Assembly: GCA_003538975.1 (NCBI GenBank)
Contig: DPQQ01000014.1
Coordinates: 1 to 64,000, forward strand
Reading direction: 5' to 3'
DNA: 64,000 nucleotides
Origin: Clostridiales bacterium
GTDB taxonomy: Bacteria; Bacillota; Clostridia; Christensenellales; Borkfalkiaceae
Positions 33,285 to 41,766 of the stretch are shown here, one piece after another. Position 1 is the first letter of the stretch. Each line of letters opens with the position of its first letter. The notes beneath the pieces were generated by a model. The model had not been told where the DNA came from and made no database searches. It saw only the letters and a program-made list of their open reading frames with translations. The position numbers and the translations under genes are program-made.

Positions 33285-35090
33285 ATGAAAAAGTCTTCCG
33301 TAAAAACAGAAAAAAAGATAAAGCCGCAGAATAAAAAAACAGACTTTAATTCGATAAAAAAGCTTCTTAAGTACGCCAAACCTTATCTTCCGGCGATACT
33401 TCTTGCGCTCGTGTGTTCGCTTGTACAGATAGCGGCGACGCTTGCCGCGCCCGTTGTTATCGGTAAAACGATAGACTATATTATAGGCGAAAATAACGTA
33501 AACTTCGGAATAATACTTAAAAACGCCGGAATACTCGGCGCGCTTATAGCGGTTGCGATAATATTTCAGTACGTCAGCTCCCTTCTTATAAACTTTGCTT
33601 CGTACAGAACGATAAGAGATTTAAGAAGATTCGCTTTCAAAAAACTCAACGACGTACCGCTTTCGTTTATAGACGTGAGTTCGCAGGGCGATCTTATGTC
33701 GAGAGTCGGAAACGACGTCGATCAGATTTCGGACGGACTTATACAAGGATTTTCGCAGTTGTTCAGCGGAATAGTAACCATCGTCGGCACGCTCGCGTTC
33801 ATGCTTTCGTACAATTGGCTTCTTGCCGTAGTTGTGGTTTTGTTAACGCCGCTTTCGCTCTTTGTCGCGTACTTCATCGCAAAGGGTTGCCACGATATGT
33901 TTGCCATGCAGGCGAAAAAGCGCGGAGAACTTTCCGGACTTGTAACCGAGATGCTTAATAATCAGAAGGTAGTAAAGTTATTCGGGTACGAAAAGACCGC
34001 TGAAGAACGCTTCGGCGCGATAAACAAGGACCTTAAAAAATGGGGACAGAACGCGGCGTTTTATTCGGCGATGACAAACCCCTGCACGAGATTCGTGAAC
34101 AACGTGGTTTACGTCATAGTATGTATTCTCGGGGCGTTTCTGGTTATCAAAGGGAACGGCGTTCTCGGTATGAGCGCGTTCACGGTCGGCGGACTTTCGT
34201 GCTGCCTGTCTTACGCAAACCAGTACACGAAACCGTTTAACGAAATAACGGGCGTAGTAACCGAACTCCAGACCGCGTCAGCCGCCGCGACGAGAGTTTT
34301 CGATCTGTTGGAAACTCCCGACCAGCCTTCGGACAAACATCTTCCGGAACTCAAGAGCGCGGAAGGGAATATCGAAATCGATAACGTCGACTTCTCGTAC
34401 GTTAAAGAAGTACCGCTTATACAGAATTTTTCGCTTTCGGTTAAAAAAGGTCAGCGTATTGCGATAGTCGGTCCCACGGGTTGCGGCAAAACCACTTTTA
34501 TAAATCTTCTTATGAGATTTTACGACGTGGACGGCGGCTCGATAAAAGTGGACGGCGAAAACGTAAACGACGTTACAAGGACTTCATTAAGGCTCAAATA
34601 CGGTATGGTTTTGCAGGACACCTGGCTTAAAAAAGGCACCGTTAAAGAAAATATCGCTTACGGCAATCCCGCCGCTACCGATAAGGAGATCGAAGAAGCA
34701 GCCAAAGCCGCTCATATTCATAACTTTATCATGCGTATGGAAAACGGCTACGATACCGTGCTTGCCGACGACGGCGGAAACATTTCGCAAGGTCAGAAGC
34801 AGTTATTCTGTATAGCGAGAGTTATGCTCACGCATCCGCCTATGCTTATACTCGACGAGGCGACTTCGTCTATAGATACCAGAACCGAACTCAAAATACA
34901 AAGGGCGTTTGAAGAGCTTATGCACGGAAAGACTTCGTTTATAGTCGCGCACAGACTTTCGACCATCAAAAACGCCGACGTCATACTCGTTATGAACAAG
35001 GGTAATATTATCGAAAAGGGTACGCATGACGAACTTCTTTCAAAACGCGGATTCTATTACAACCTTTATAATTCGCAGTTCGAAAGTTGA
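33285..35090 (+). CDS. ABC exporter subunit B (catalytic)
   Basis: A 601-residue partner of the preceding gene: a Lys-rich N-terminus (MKKSSVKTEKKIKPQNKK), six membrane helices, and an ATPase with Walker A GPTGCGKTT, Walker B MLILDEATSSID (catalytic Glu present) and H-loop VAHRLST. Its signature reads ISQGQKQ instead of LSGGQ, so this subunit contributes the degenerate signature facing subunit A's defective site, as expected of a heterodimer. The start codon immediately follows the previous stop, with AAGGAGG upstream. A terminator lies at 35189. Confidence 0.93.
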   Translation: MKKSSVKTEKKIKPQNKKTDFNSIKKLLKYAKPYLPAILLALVCSLVQIAATLAAPVVIGKTIDYIIGENNVNFGIILKNAGILGALIAVAIIFQYVSSLLINFASYRTIRDLRRFAFKKLNDVPLSFIDVSSQGDLMSRVGNDVDQISDGLIQGFSQLFSGIVTIVGTLAFMLSYNWLLAVVVVLLTPLSLFVAYFIAKGCHDMFAMQAKKRGELSGLVTEMLNNQKVVKLFGYEKTAEERFGAINKDLKKWGQNAAFYSAMTNPCTRFVNNVVYVIVCILGAFLVIKGNGVLGMSAFTVGGLSCCLSYANQYTKPFNEITGVVTELQTASAAATRVFDLLETPDQPSDKHLPELKSAEGNIEIDNVDFSYVKEVPLIQNFSLSVKKGQRIAIVGPTGCGKTTFINLLMRFYDVDGGSIKVDGENVNDVTRTSLRLKYGMVLQDTWLKKGTVKENIAYGNPAATDKEIEEAAKAAHIHNFIMRMENGYDTVLADDGGNISQGQKQLFCIARVMLTHPPMLILDEATSSIDTRTELKIQRAFEELMHGKTSFIVAHRLSTIKNADVILVMNKGNIIEKGTHDELLSKRGFYYNLYNSQFES

Positions 35091-35188
35091 AACAAAAATT
35101 TCCCGTTGTTGCAAACATAGTAGCTATTGTAAATATATAAAATATAAAAGCTATTTTAGATATATAATAAAAAACATAAAAAGTAAAG

Positions 35189-35213
35189 CGGGCGAATTAT
35201 CGCTCGTTTTTTT
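35189..35213 (+). terminator. Terminator of the ABC exporter operon
   Basis: CGGGCGA at 35189-35195, loop ATTA, TCGCTCG at 35200-35206, then T7. One G-U pair. Confidence 0.75.
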
Positions 35214-35290
35214 GCGTGAAAAGCGGAATAAGAGCTTCATCTGCGTGGTATATGAATAGAGAAAGTAAAAGGAATTGCGGTATACAACTT

Positions 35291-35307
35291 GCACAAAAGT
35301 ATTGTGC
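35291..35307. promoter_or_regulatory. Inverted repeat GCACAA-N5-TTGTGC upstream of the 35434 operon
   Basis: A 6-base arm dyad 39 bases before the -35. The position suits an activator or a distal operator. No regulator gene is adjacent. Confidence 0.4.
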
Positions 35308-35310
35308 ATT

Positions 35311-35328
35311 TTTATCAAAAATGATAAA
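35311..35328. promoter_or_regulatory. Inverted repeat TTTATC-N6-GATAAA
   Basis: A second dyad directly after the first and 17 bases before the -35 at 35346. It may be part of the same control region. Confidence 0.4.
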
Positions 35329-35345
35329 TTGCAATAATAAAATAT

Positions 35346-35374
35346 TGACAAAAAAACAGGCATTTGATATAATG
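35346..35374 (+). promoter_or_regulatory. Consensus promoter of the 35434 operon
   Basis: TTGACA at 35346-35351 and TATAAT at 35369-35374, spacer 17. A perfect sigma-A promoter. Confidence 0.8.
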
Positions 35375-35433
35375 CTTTACGATTTTTGCTGAATTCACAA
35401 AAAAATAAAAAACAAGAAAGGTAATAGACCAAA

Positions 35434-36420
35434 ATGTGCAAAAAAATATTTAACAAACTCACGGCTTTTTTATTGTGCCTTATAACCGCTGTCGGTTGTT
35501 CGGTTATGGTAATAAACACGCAGAAAACAGCAAAAGTATCTGCCGAATCTTGGGAAGGCTACGATTACGATCTCGAAGAAATAAACTCTTATTTAGATAA
35601 TCAGGATATTTCCGACGAAGAGATAGAAGGCGAACAAGAACGCATACACGATAAGTACGAAGAGTATATTCAGTTTGACGGAGCATATTTGAACTACGAA
35701 GAATTGCCTTATTACAGTACTTACAGAGAAGCGTTTCCGCCTTTCCCTTACGAAGAGATCGAGAATAACGATGATATATATATTGATTATTTATATTCAT
35801 TGGGATTAGACGAAGAAGATATTCAGAATATTATAGAAGAACGTAATATAATCGAGAATATCGATCTTATGAACGAAGCCGTAACAAACGAAGAAGGATA
35901 TATAGATGGCGACGAGTTAATATTATATGATTTGGATGCGGAAAATTATGCCAGATGGAGAGCATGGAATTTTAAACTCAAATGGTACATGCTTTCAGTA
36001 AATTTCGATGCAGATTTCGCTATATTATTTTCAATTTCTTTCTTGATTATTGATATTCTTTCATATGAACTTCAGGATGTAAAAGAATTTATACAAAATC
36101 TTCAGACCGATGCTGCGACAGAATTATTAATGCAAGCATTTTTCTATATTCCGAATAACTTGGCAGCTCAACTTGTAGCATTAAAAAGTAATGAAGCCAT
36201 TGCATATCTTATTACTTTAGTTCCTGATATAGTAAGTGCTTTAACAAGCAAGAATATTGCGTTAAAGATAATGAGAATTATTTTAAGTAAACTTTTACCG
36301 GGAATAAAAGATTGTCTCATAACATTATTTTATGGTTTGATTGAAAATAGAGGCTGTTATTTTCAGTTTTGCTGGTTTCCTTATAAAACTAAGTTGGGGT
36401 TAAAAATACAACCTTTATGA
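35434..36420 (+). CDS. Exported protein of unknown function, first gene of an AT-rich unit
   Basis: A 328-residue protein with a signal peptide (TAFLLCLITAVGCSVMVINT, cleavage near KVSAES at about 38). Residues about 40-170 are strongly acidic and Tyr-rich (YDYDLEEINSYLDNQD). The next part has hydrophobic helices (FAILFSISFLIIDILSY, AIAYLITLVPDIVSAL). The C-terminus ends in aromatic and Cys-rich ENRGCYFQFCWFPYKTK. I do not recognise the family. It starts a four-gene unit with the ATG of the next gene overlapping its stop (ATGA). AAGAAAGG precedes the start. A secreted effector with membrane partners is one reading. Confidence 0.7.
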   Translation: MCKKIFNKLTAFLLCLITAVGCSVMVINTQKTAKVSAESWEGYDYDLEEINSYLDNQDISDEEIEGEQERIHDKYEEYIQFDGAYLNYEELPYYSTYREAFPPFPYEEIENNDDIYIDYLYSLGLDEEDIQNIIEERNIIENIDLMNEAVTNEEGYIDGDELILYDLDAENYARWRAWNFKLKWYMLSVNFDADFAILFSISFLIIDILSYELQDVKEFIQNLQTDAATELLMQAFFYIPNNLAAQLVALKSNEAIAYLITLVPDIVSALTSKNIALKIMRIILSKLLPGIKDCLITLFYGLIENRGCYFQFCWFPYKTKLGLKIQPL

Positions 36421-36962
36421 TAGTACTAAAAATAATTTGTTTTATAGTAACCGTGATAACTTGTGTAGTTAATGTAATCTATCTTATAAATTCAACAAAA
36501 ACTTTTTCAGATAGATTTTACAAAAAATACGAGAATTACGACGACAAAAAGCTCGAAAAATATCGAAACGGATTATACAATCGTACTGATAAACAAATCG
36601 AAATGTTAAAAAAAGGCGAAGTGTTTATACTTATCTTGCTAAAACAATCTTTAATAGCATGGCTTCTTTCTGTATGCGGAACGATAACGTTTTTTCTAGG
36701 AGTGCATAATCTTGCAAAAACACAAACCTATTTAGCTGTTTATTTGTGGTCTTTATTAGTGATATTTTTAATTTTGACCATTATACTCTTAATTGTTTAT
36801 ACAAAAACAGCTAAAAAAGTAGATCTTAGATGTGTTTATAAATATTCTCCCGAATTAGGATCTGTCGATGTCCCGGATAGTCTTGTATCTTTTGTGTCTT
36901 TAGCTGTTTCGCTTAACTTTGCCGCTGATATAGGAATAATTCCGATAATATTAGGGTTGTAA
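36417..36962 (+). CDS. Small membrane protein, tandem paralogue 1
   Basis: A 181-residue protein with about four hydrophobic helices (IICFIVTVITCVVNVIYLI at the N-terminus, then WLLSVCGTITFFLG, LWSLLVIFLILTIILLIVY, and a C-terminal stretch ending IGIIPIILGL). Between helices 1 and 2 is a charged loop rich in Lys, Tyr and Asp. Start and end closely match the next gene's product, so the pair arose by duplication. Start overlaps the stop of the exported-protein gene. Function unknown; immunity or anchoring is possible given the neighbour. Confidence 0.75.
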   Translation: MIVLKIICFIVTVITCVVNVIYLINSTKTFSDRFYKKYENYDDKKLEKYRNGLYNRTDKQIEMLKKGEVFILILLKQSLIAWLLSVCGTITFFLGVHNLAKTQTYLAVYLWSLLVIFLILTIILLIVYTKTAKKVDLRCVYKYSPELGSVDVPDSLVSFVSLAVSLNFAADIGIIPIILGL

Positions 36963-37496
36963 ATGATAGTATTGAAAATAATTTGTCTTGTAATAACCGT
37001 AATAACTTGTGTAGTTAACGTAATTTATCTTGTAAAATTTTGCAAGGGATTCATGGGCAAATTCAATAAAATTTATGCTACATACGGACTTGACGAAAAC
37101 GAAAAATACAAAGGCTATGACTTTGATGATAATACAGTCGAAAAATTGAAAAGAACGGAAGTTGTTTTAAAAATTTTATTTCAACAAATTATAGTAAGCG
37201 TTCCTTTATCGATCATAGGTATAGCTGCATTTGCTTTCGGCATTTACGGAATCAGAAGCATGAAATGCTTTACTGTTTTTGTTTTGGCAGGATTTATATG
37301 CTATTTTATATCGATGATGGCGTCCTTATATCTGATTAAAAAACTTGCTAAAAAAACGGATACATATCTTTATGTAGGAAGAATGATGGGAAGAGGATGT
37401 TATGAAAGCATAAGCGAGAGCTGTGTTATTTCGTTCTTTGTTTCTTTCCATATAGGAGCGGTTATAGGAATAATTCCGATAATATTAGGGTTGTAA
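36963..37496 (+). CDS. Small membrane protein, tandem paralogue 2
   Basis: A 177-residue membrane protein beginning MIVLKIICLVITVITCVVN and ending IGIIPIILGL, both nearly the same as the preceding gene, with a more diverged middle. The ATG follows the previous stop directly (TAAATG), which implies coupling. Four predicted helices and a charged loop after the first. Function unknown. Confidence 0.75.
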   Translation: MIVLKIICLVITVITCVVNVIYLVKFCKGFMGKFNKIYATYGLDENEKYKGYDFDDNTVEKLKRTEVVLKILFQQIIVSVPLSIIGIAAFAFGIYGIRSMKCFTVFVLAGFICYFISMMASLYLIKKLAKKTDTYLYVGRMMGRGCYESISESCVISFFVSFHIGAVIGIIPIILGL

Positions 37497-37519
37497 GATC
37501 AATTTAAAAAGGAGAAAAG

Positions 37520-38101
37520 ATGAAATTATTTTGTCATGTTGTAACGTATGCGGCGTTTGTTTTAAGTGTATTAAGTTTAATAGTTTTGTGCTTTACGTTA
37601 AAAAGGAGATTTATGAAAAAAACTTCGCTCATAAATGAAGCACCGGAAACAATGAGTCTCGGAATAAGGCAGGAAGACGGTATTAAAAATCCGAATACCG
37701 AAAAATCGGAAAATGAAAGAATAAAAATGTCGAATATATTCAGTAATTTTTATTTTTATGAAGCGCTGATAATTCTGGCATTTACGGTAATAGGATGTTT
37801 TGTTTGTTTTTTCGACGGCATTTCGATGAAGGATGAATGGCTGACGGTTCCGACGATAGCTTTTTTAATAGGAATGGCGGGAACGCTTGTTATTTTGAGT
37901 CCGCAAATAATCTATTACAGATTAAAGTATAACTTATCTTTTAAGCCTGATAGGGAAGAAATACCTTCCGCCGGACGCAGAATGGTGGAAAGAAGCAATT
38001 CAAGCAGAAATGCTTTTGTGTGGGAAGTTGCAGCAGCCGGATTTATGGGGATATTATCCGCCGCTACGGCATATATCTTTATGATTGATTTTATTTTATA
38101 A
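37520..38101 (+). CDS. Membrane protein of unknown function, last gene of the unit
   Basis: A 193-residue protein with helices at about 5-27, 80-100, 108-130 and 165-190. The layout (N-terminal helix, charged loop, three more helices) is the same as in the two paralogues before it, but with no obvious sequence identity, so it may be an older relative. AAAAAGGAGAAAAG precedes the ATG. A terminator shared with the convergent peptidase gene lies at 38301-38336. Confidence 0.72.
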   Translation: MKLFCHVVTYAAFVLSVLSLIVLCFTLKRRFMKKTSLINEAPETMSLGIRQEDGIKNPNTEKSENERIKMSNIFSNFYFYEALIILAFTVIGCFVCFFDGISMKDEWLTVPTIAFLIGMAGTLVILSPQIIYYRLKYNLSFKPDREEIPSAGRRMVERSNSSRNAFVWEVAAAGFMGILSAATAYIFMIDFIL

Positions 38102-38300
38102 AGTCTTTTACGTGCTTCTGAGTTATTTTGGTATAGTTTGGCTGGTACCGTTGTCGCTGAAAAACGACCGAAAAGGTTCCGATAGCGGCAAAAATTTCCG
38201 CTATATATAAATTTATTACTGAACTGAATATAAAATTCCCGCAGATCGATATACTCAATAAACGGGAACGAATAACCATAAATACGAAAAAATAAAAGTA

Positions 38301-38336
38301 AAAATGAACGCCCTGCTGTTGCGGGGCGTTCATTTT
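38301..38336. terminator. Bidirectional terminator before the M28 peptidase gene
   Basis: AAAATGAACGCCC at 38301-38313 and GGGCGTTCATTTT at 38324-38336, a perfect 13-bp stem with a 10-base loop. Confidence 0.88.
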
Positions 38337-38379
38337 ATAAAAAAGTTATAAGGGTAGAATAATCCGGGGAAATCTGAAA

Positions 38380-39657
38380 TTATTTATTGAAAGTCTTTTG
38401 TACGAGAAGTCCGTTAAGAAGAGTTGCGAATTTGTTGAGATGAGCGAGCGGACGACCGGGATAATACTTTTCGATATAAGCGAGATAGTCTTTCGAAGTA
38501 TTCATTATCATGCCCGTAATGTAAGATTCGCCGTATCCGGTGTAGTCGGGAATTTCCCAGTTGGTCGCTTCGAAGTAAAGGTAAGTAACTCCGACGTTTT
38601 TGAAGCCTTTGTGGTCGCTCCAGTCGCCGGTTGTCGGGGTAGCGTAATCGGGATAGGGAGTGTCGTAGTTTTCGGGAGCGAGATTATCCCAGGACCACGG
38701 GTTGCTCTTGAAGCTTAAGCCGAGCGATTCCGCAACCTTCATGGCGTTGTCGTAAGCTTCCGTTTTGGAAACGGTCTTTGTTTCGTTGTCCTGAACGCCG
38801 CCGTAAAGGTAGGTGTAATCTCCGCATACGAGCGAGTCCATGTTGATCATGTATAAGGTGTTTGCGATTTCTTCTTCCGTCATCGCGTTGGCGTAAGCTG
38901 TAGAACCTTTGCAGCCGATTTCTTCGGCGGTGAAGAATATAAACTTGATCGTGAAGGTTGTCTGAACGTTCTGGAATTTCATCGCGGTAGAAAGTCCGAG
39001 AGCAACGCCCGAACCGTTGTCGCCGGTGCCGTCTCCGTCATAGTGCATGCCAACGATTATGGTCTTTTCGGTATCGCCGGGCTTTGTTACGATAATGTTT
39101 TCGGATATAGCGGTGACTTTGGTGTAAGTTCCGTTTTCGTCTTCGGTGTAAACTCTCTTGTTTTTGGTGTAAGATTTGCCGTCGGTTACGTAAGATTTAA
39201 CTGCCGAAAGCGATTCTTCGAGAGTGGCTTTTTCCGCATAGGTCGAAAGTTCTACTTCCTGATAGGTTATATCCGATTCCGAATATCCTGCGGAAAGAAG
39301 ATTTTCTTTAATCCAGTTCTGGGTATCTTTGAAATTTTCACCCGAGTAGCAGTCTCTGTCGCTTAAGTTTTTGTCGATATATTTAAGCTTTTTGTAGCTG
39401 TCGAGTCCTAAAGGCGAAACTTCGCTTATAGTGTCGTTCATATACGAAAGCTGATCTTTAAGAGAATCGATCTGATCGTTGAGTTTTTTGACTTCGTCGT
39501 TCGTCGCCGAAGTTCCGCTCATATCGTCAAGTTGTTTCTGAAGAGCGGCGAGTTCCGCTTTAAGGTTGTCCGTTTCGCTATTGTTGCATCCGAAAAGTCC
39601 GAAAGCAGCGATGACGGTCATAGCCGCCGCAAGTAAAATCGTAAGTAGTTTTTTCAT
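38380..39657 (-). CDS. M28-family zinc aminopeptidase lipoprotein
   Basis: A 425-residue exported peptidase. The lipoprotein signal (MKKLLTILLAAAMTV then LFGC, lipidated Cys about 24) is followed by a coiled-coil-like segment (LKAELAALQKQLDDMSG, repeating to about residue 75). The M28 catalytic domain shows VGMHYDGDGTGDNGSG (His and Asp ligands), FIFFTAEEIGCKGS (catalytic and ligand Glu), INMDSLVCG (Asp) and WSDHKGFKNVGV (His). It probably acts on extracellular peptides. Start ATG 39657 has AAGGAG nine bases upstream; the ORF extension to 39696 lacks a ribosome binding site. Confidence 0.9.
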   Translation of the reverse strand: MKKLLTILLAAAMTVIAAFGLFGCNNSETDNLKAELAALQKQLDDMSGTSATNDEVKKLNDQIDSLKDQLSYMNDTISEVSPLGLDSYKKLKYIDKNLSDRDCYSGENFKDTQNWIKENLLSAGYSESDITYQEVELSTYAEKATLEESLSAVKSYVTDGKSYTKNKRVYTEDENGTYTKVTAISENIIVTKPGDTEKTIIVGMHYDGDGTGDNGSGVALGLSTAMKFQNVQTTFTIKFIFFTAEEIGCKGSTAYANAMTEEEIANTLYMINMDSLVCGDYTYLYGGVQDNETKTVSKTEAYDNAMKVAESLGLSFKSNPWSWDNLAPENYDTPYPDYATPTTGDWSDHKGFKNVGVTYLYFEATNWEIPDYTGYGESYITGMIMNTSKDYLAYIEKYYPGRPLAHLNKFATLLNGLLVQKTFNK

Positions 39658-39959
39658 GTGTCTGGTCTCCTTGTTTGTTATGCGCCTATCATACACCCGA
39701 ATTTTTTACTTGTCAAACGATTTTATTATAAAAATCAAAAAAATAATTAAAAATATTCAAAAAGTAATAAAATATTGTATATTATTTTGTATAAAAATAT
39801 AAATAATTCATAAATTTACAATAAATTCCGCGAGTCGCTTGTTTTTGCGTTTTCGGATTGCATAAAAGGGTGTATATCCGGGTTTTATATATCGCCGAAA
39901 AATCTGTTTAATCGTTTTTTATATTCACAGTATTTTTAAAATAAACATAAATATTATAT
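39658..39959. other. Divergent spacer between peptidase and alr
   Basis: Strongly AT-rich (39720-39820), probably holding both promoters, but I could not fix hexamers with confidence. No gene seen. Confidence 0.4.
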
Positions 39960-41027
39960 ATGCTTAACGTTGCTTATATAAATTTAAAAACGATAAAAAA
40001 GAATGCCGTAAATATAAAAAGCAAGCTCCCGGCAGGTTGCCGGTTTTATGCCGTCGTTAAGGCGGACGCTTACGGACACGGGGCGGAAGAAGTGGCGAAC
40101 GCAATTTACGGCGTCGCGGACGGGTACTGCGTATCGTTACCGGAAGAAGGCGTTTCTTTGCGGCTTGCCGGAATAGACAAGGAGATTATAGTTCTTGCGC
40201 CTGCGGTAAAGAGCGACTACAAAACGGCGATAAGTTACGACCTTACTCTTTCCGCTTCGTCGGAAGAAGATATAGAGGGTATTTCCGCTACGGCAAAAAA
40301 ACTGAAAAGTGAAGCCAAAGTACATATCGCGGTCAATACAGGGATGAACAGGTTCGGCGAAAGTCTGCCGTTGTTATGGAAACTAATCGCCGCCGCAAAA
40401 AAAAGCAAGCTTATTTCGGTAACGGGGGTATATTCGCACTTTTATCTGCCGGAAGACTTATCCGCGGTAAATCGGCAGTGCGAGATTTTCGGTAGAGCGG
40501 TGAATCTTATTAAAGAAGCCTTTCCCGAGGCCGTCGCGCACATATCGGCGTCCGGCGGTTTTTTGCAGGGCAAGTTTTACGGTGGCGTGAGAATAGGGAT
40601 ACTTTTATACGGTTACTATCCGTTTTGCGGGAAAAGCAGAATAAAAGTATCTGTTTCGCCCGCAATGAAGGTTGAAACCCGCATAGTCGCAACGGGAAAA
40701 GCGGCAAAGGGGCAGAACCTTTTGTACGGCGATTTTACGGCGGAAAAAAGCGAAGAATATTTTCTCATAAGATACGGTTACGCCGACGGACTGCCGAGAA
40801 CGACCGTTAAAAATCAACTCAACAACCGCTGTATGGACGTTACGGCGGTAAATATTGATGAGATTTCGGACGGAAACGGCTTAAAAATCGGTAAAAAAAT
40901 AAAAAAAGACGGAAAATTTTATATTTTAAATAAAAACGCCGATAAAATTGCCGAAAAGTATGGTACAATAAGTTACGAAATATTAACTTCGGTCGCAAAA
41001 CGCGCAAAAAGAGTATATTTAAGATAA
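39960..41027 (+). CDS. alr: Alanine racemase
   Basis: PLP enzyme interconverting L- and D-alanine for peptidoglycan. The PLP lysine is Lys34 in FYAVVKADAYGHG. Further marks are VNTGMNRFGE (about 125-134), GVYSHF, RIGILLYGYYP and the catalytic Tyr in LLYGDFT (about 256), followed by RYGYADGLPR. Length 355 is normal (360-390). The first residues, MLNVAYINLKTIKKNA, fit the family's N-terminus, but no Shine-Dalgarno is visible before the ATG, so translation may be weak or leaderless. It is followed 37 bases later by a membrane-protein gene. Confidence 0.93.
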   Translation: MLNVAYINLKTIKKNAVNIKSKLPAGCRFYAVVKADAYGHGAEEVANAIYGVADGYCVSLPEEGVSLRLAGIDKEIIVLAPAVKSDYKTAISYDLTLSASSEEDIEGISATAKKLKSEAKVHIAVNTGMNRFGESLPLLWKLIAAAKKSKLISVTGVYSHFYLPEDLSAVNRQCEIFGRAVNLIKEAFPEAVAHISASGGFLQGKFYGGVRIGILLYGYYPFCGKSRIKVSVSPAMKVETRIVATGKAAKGQNLLYGDFTAEKSEEYFLIRYGYADGLPRTTVKNQLNNRCMDVTAVNIDEISDGNGLKIGKKIKKDGKFYILNKNADKIAEKYGTISYEILTSVAKRAKRVYLR

Positions 41028-41064
41028 CCGTACCGCCGGAAATTCCCGACGGCAAGGAGTAACT

Positions 41065-41766
41065 GTGGATAACGAAAAGAAAAATCCGGTAAAATCGGAT
41101 AAAACTCAAAAAAACATATCCGAAAATAAACAAAAGAAAACTAAAAAGCCGAACGGTTTCGGCGCGAAGGTCGGCTATTACTTCAAAGATTCGCTGTTTT
41201 TGTACAGCTATATTTTGGTCGGCGGCTTTATCGGCGCGGCTCTTATGTATATGCAGAAAACCGATATAATAAAAAATTACGTCGCGGCGATTTTCGCGGT
41301 GATAAACGCCGCTTTATACTGCGTCGTCGCAAGGAATATTTTTTATAAAACGGGCGAAGATGCGGCGGTAAGCAAGCATGCGAACGACGTCGAACGCAGA
41401 CATATGATCGAAACAGATAATTATTTCGAACTCGACAAAACAAAAGAGTACGATATAAAAAAGGCGATTATTTTTGCCGTTATAGGAATTTTACCGCAGG
41501 TAATTTTGCTTATAATAAAGACAGTCGGAACTATTTTTTCGGGGAATTTTACCGCTCTCGACGGCGGAATAAGATTTTTGTGCGGAATAATTTATCCCGT
41601 GTTTTATGCGTTTGACGAAACCGCGAGCGCGTTTTACGGGGCTTTTGCGATTATAATAATAGTCGTTCCGGTGATCTTAGGGTATTATTTGGGGGCAAAG
41701 AAGGCTTCTAAGGTGTACGAAAAAGCCGAAAAATTAAAAGAAGAATTCGGAGACAGCGGCAAATGA
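41065..41766 (+). CDS. Integral membrane protein of unknown function
   Basis: A 233-residue protein with a Lys-rich start (MDNEKKNPVKSDKTQKN), then hydrophobic helices at about 47-65, 73-92, 130-155, 168-185 and 192-213, and a Lys/Glu-rich tail. I do not recognise a family. GTG 41065 is the start, with AAGGAG 5 bases upstream. Its stop overlaps the ATG of rsmD-coaD (AAATGAG), so it is cotranslated with it. Five helices and a basic N-terminus suggest an inner-membrane position. Confidence 0.75.
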   Translation: MDNEKKNPVKSDKTQKNISENKQKKTKKPNGFGAKVGYYFKDSLFLYSYILVGGFIGAALMYMQKTDIIKNYVAAIFAVINAALYCVVARNIFYKTGEDAAVSKHANDVERRHMIETDNYFELDKTKEYDIKKAIIFAVIGILPQVILLIIKTVGTIFSGNFTALDGGIRFLCGIIYPVFYAFDETASAFYGAFAIIIIVVPVILGYYLGAKKASKVYEKAEKLKEEFGDSGK

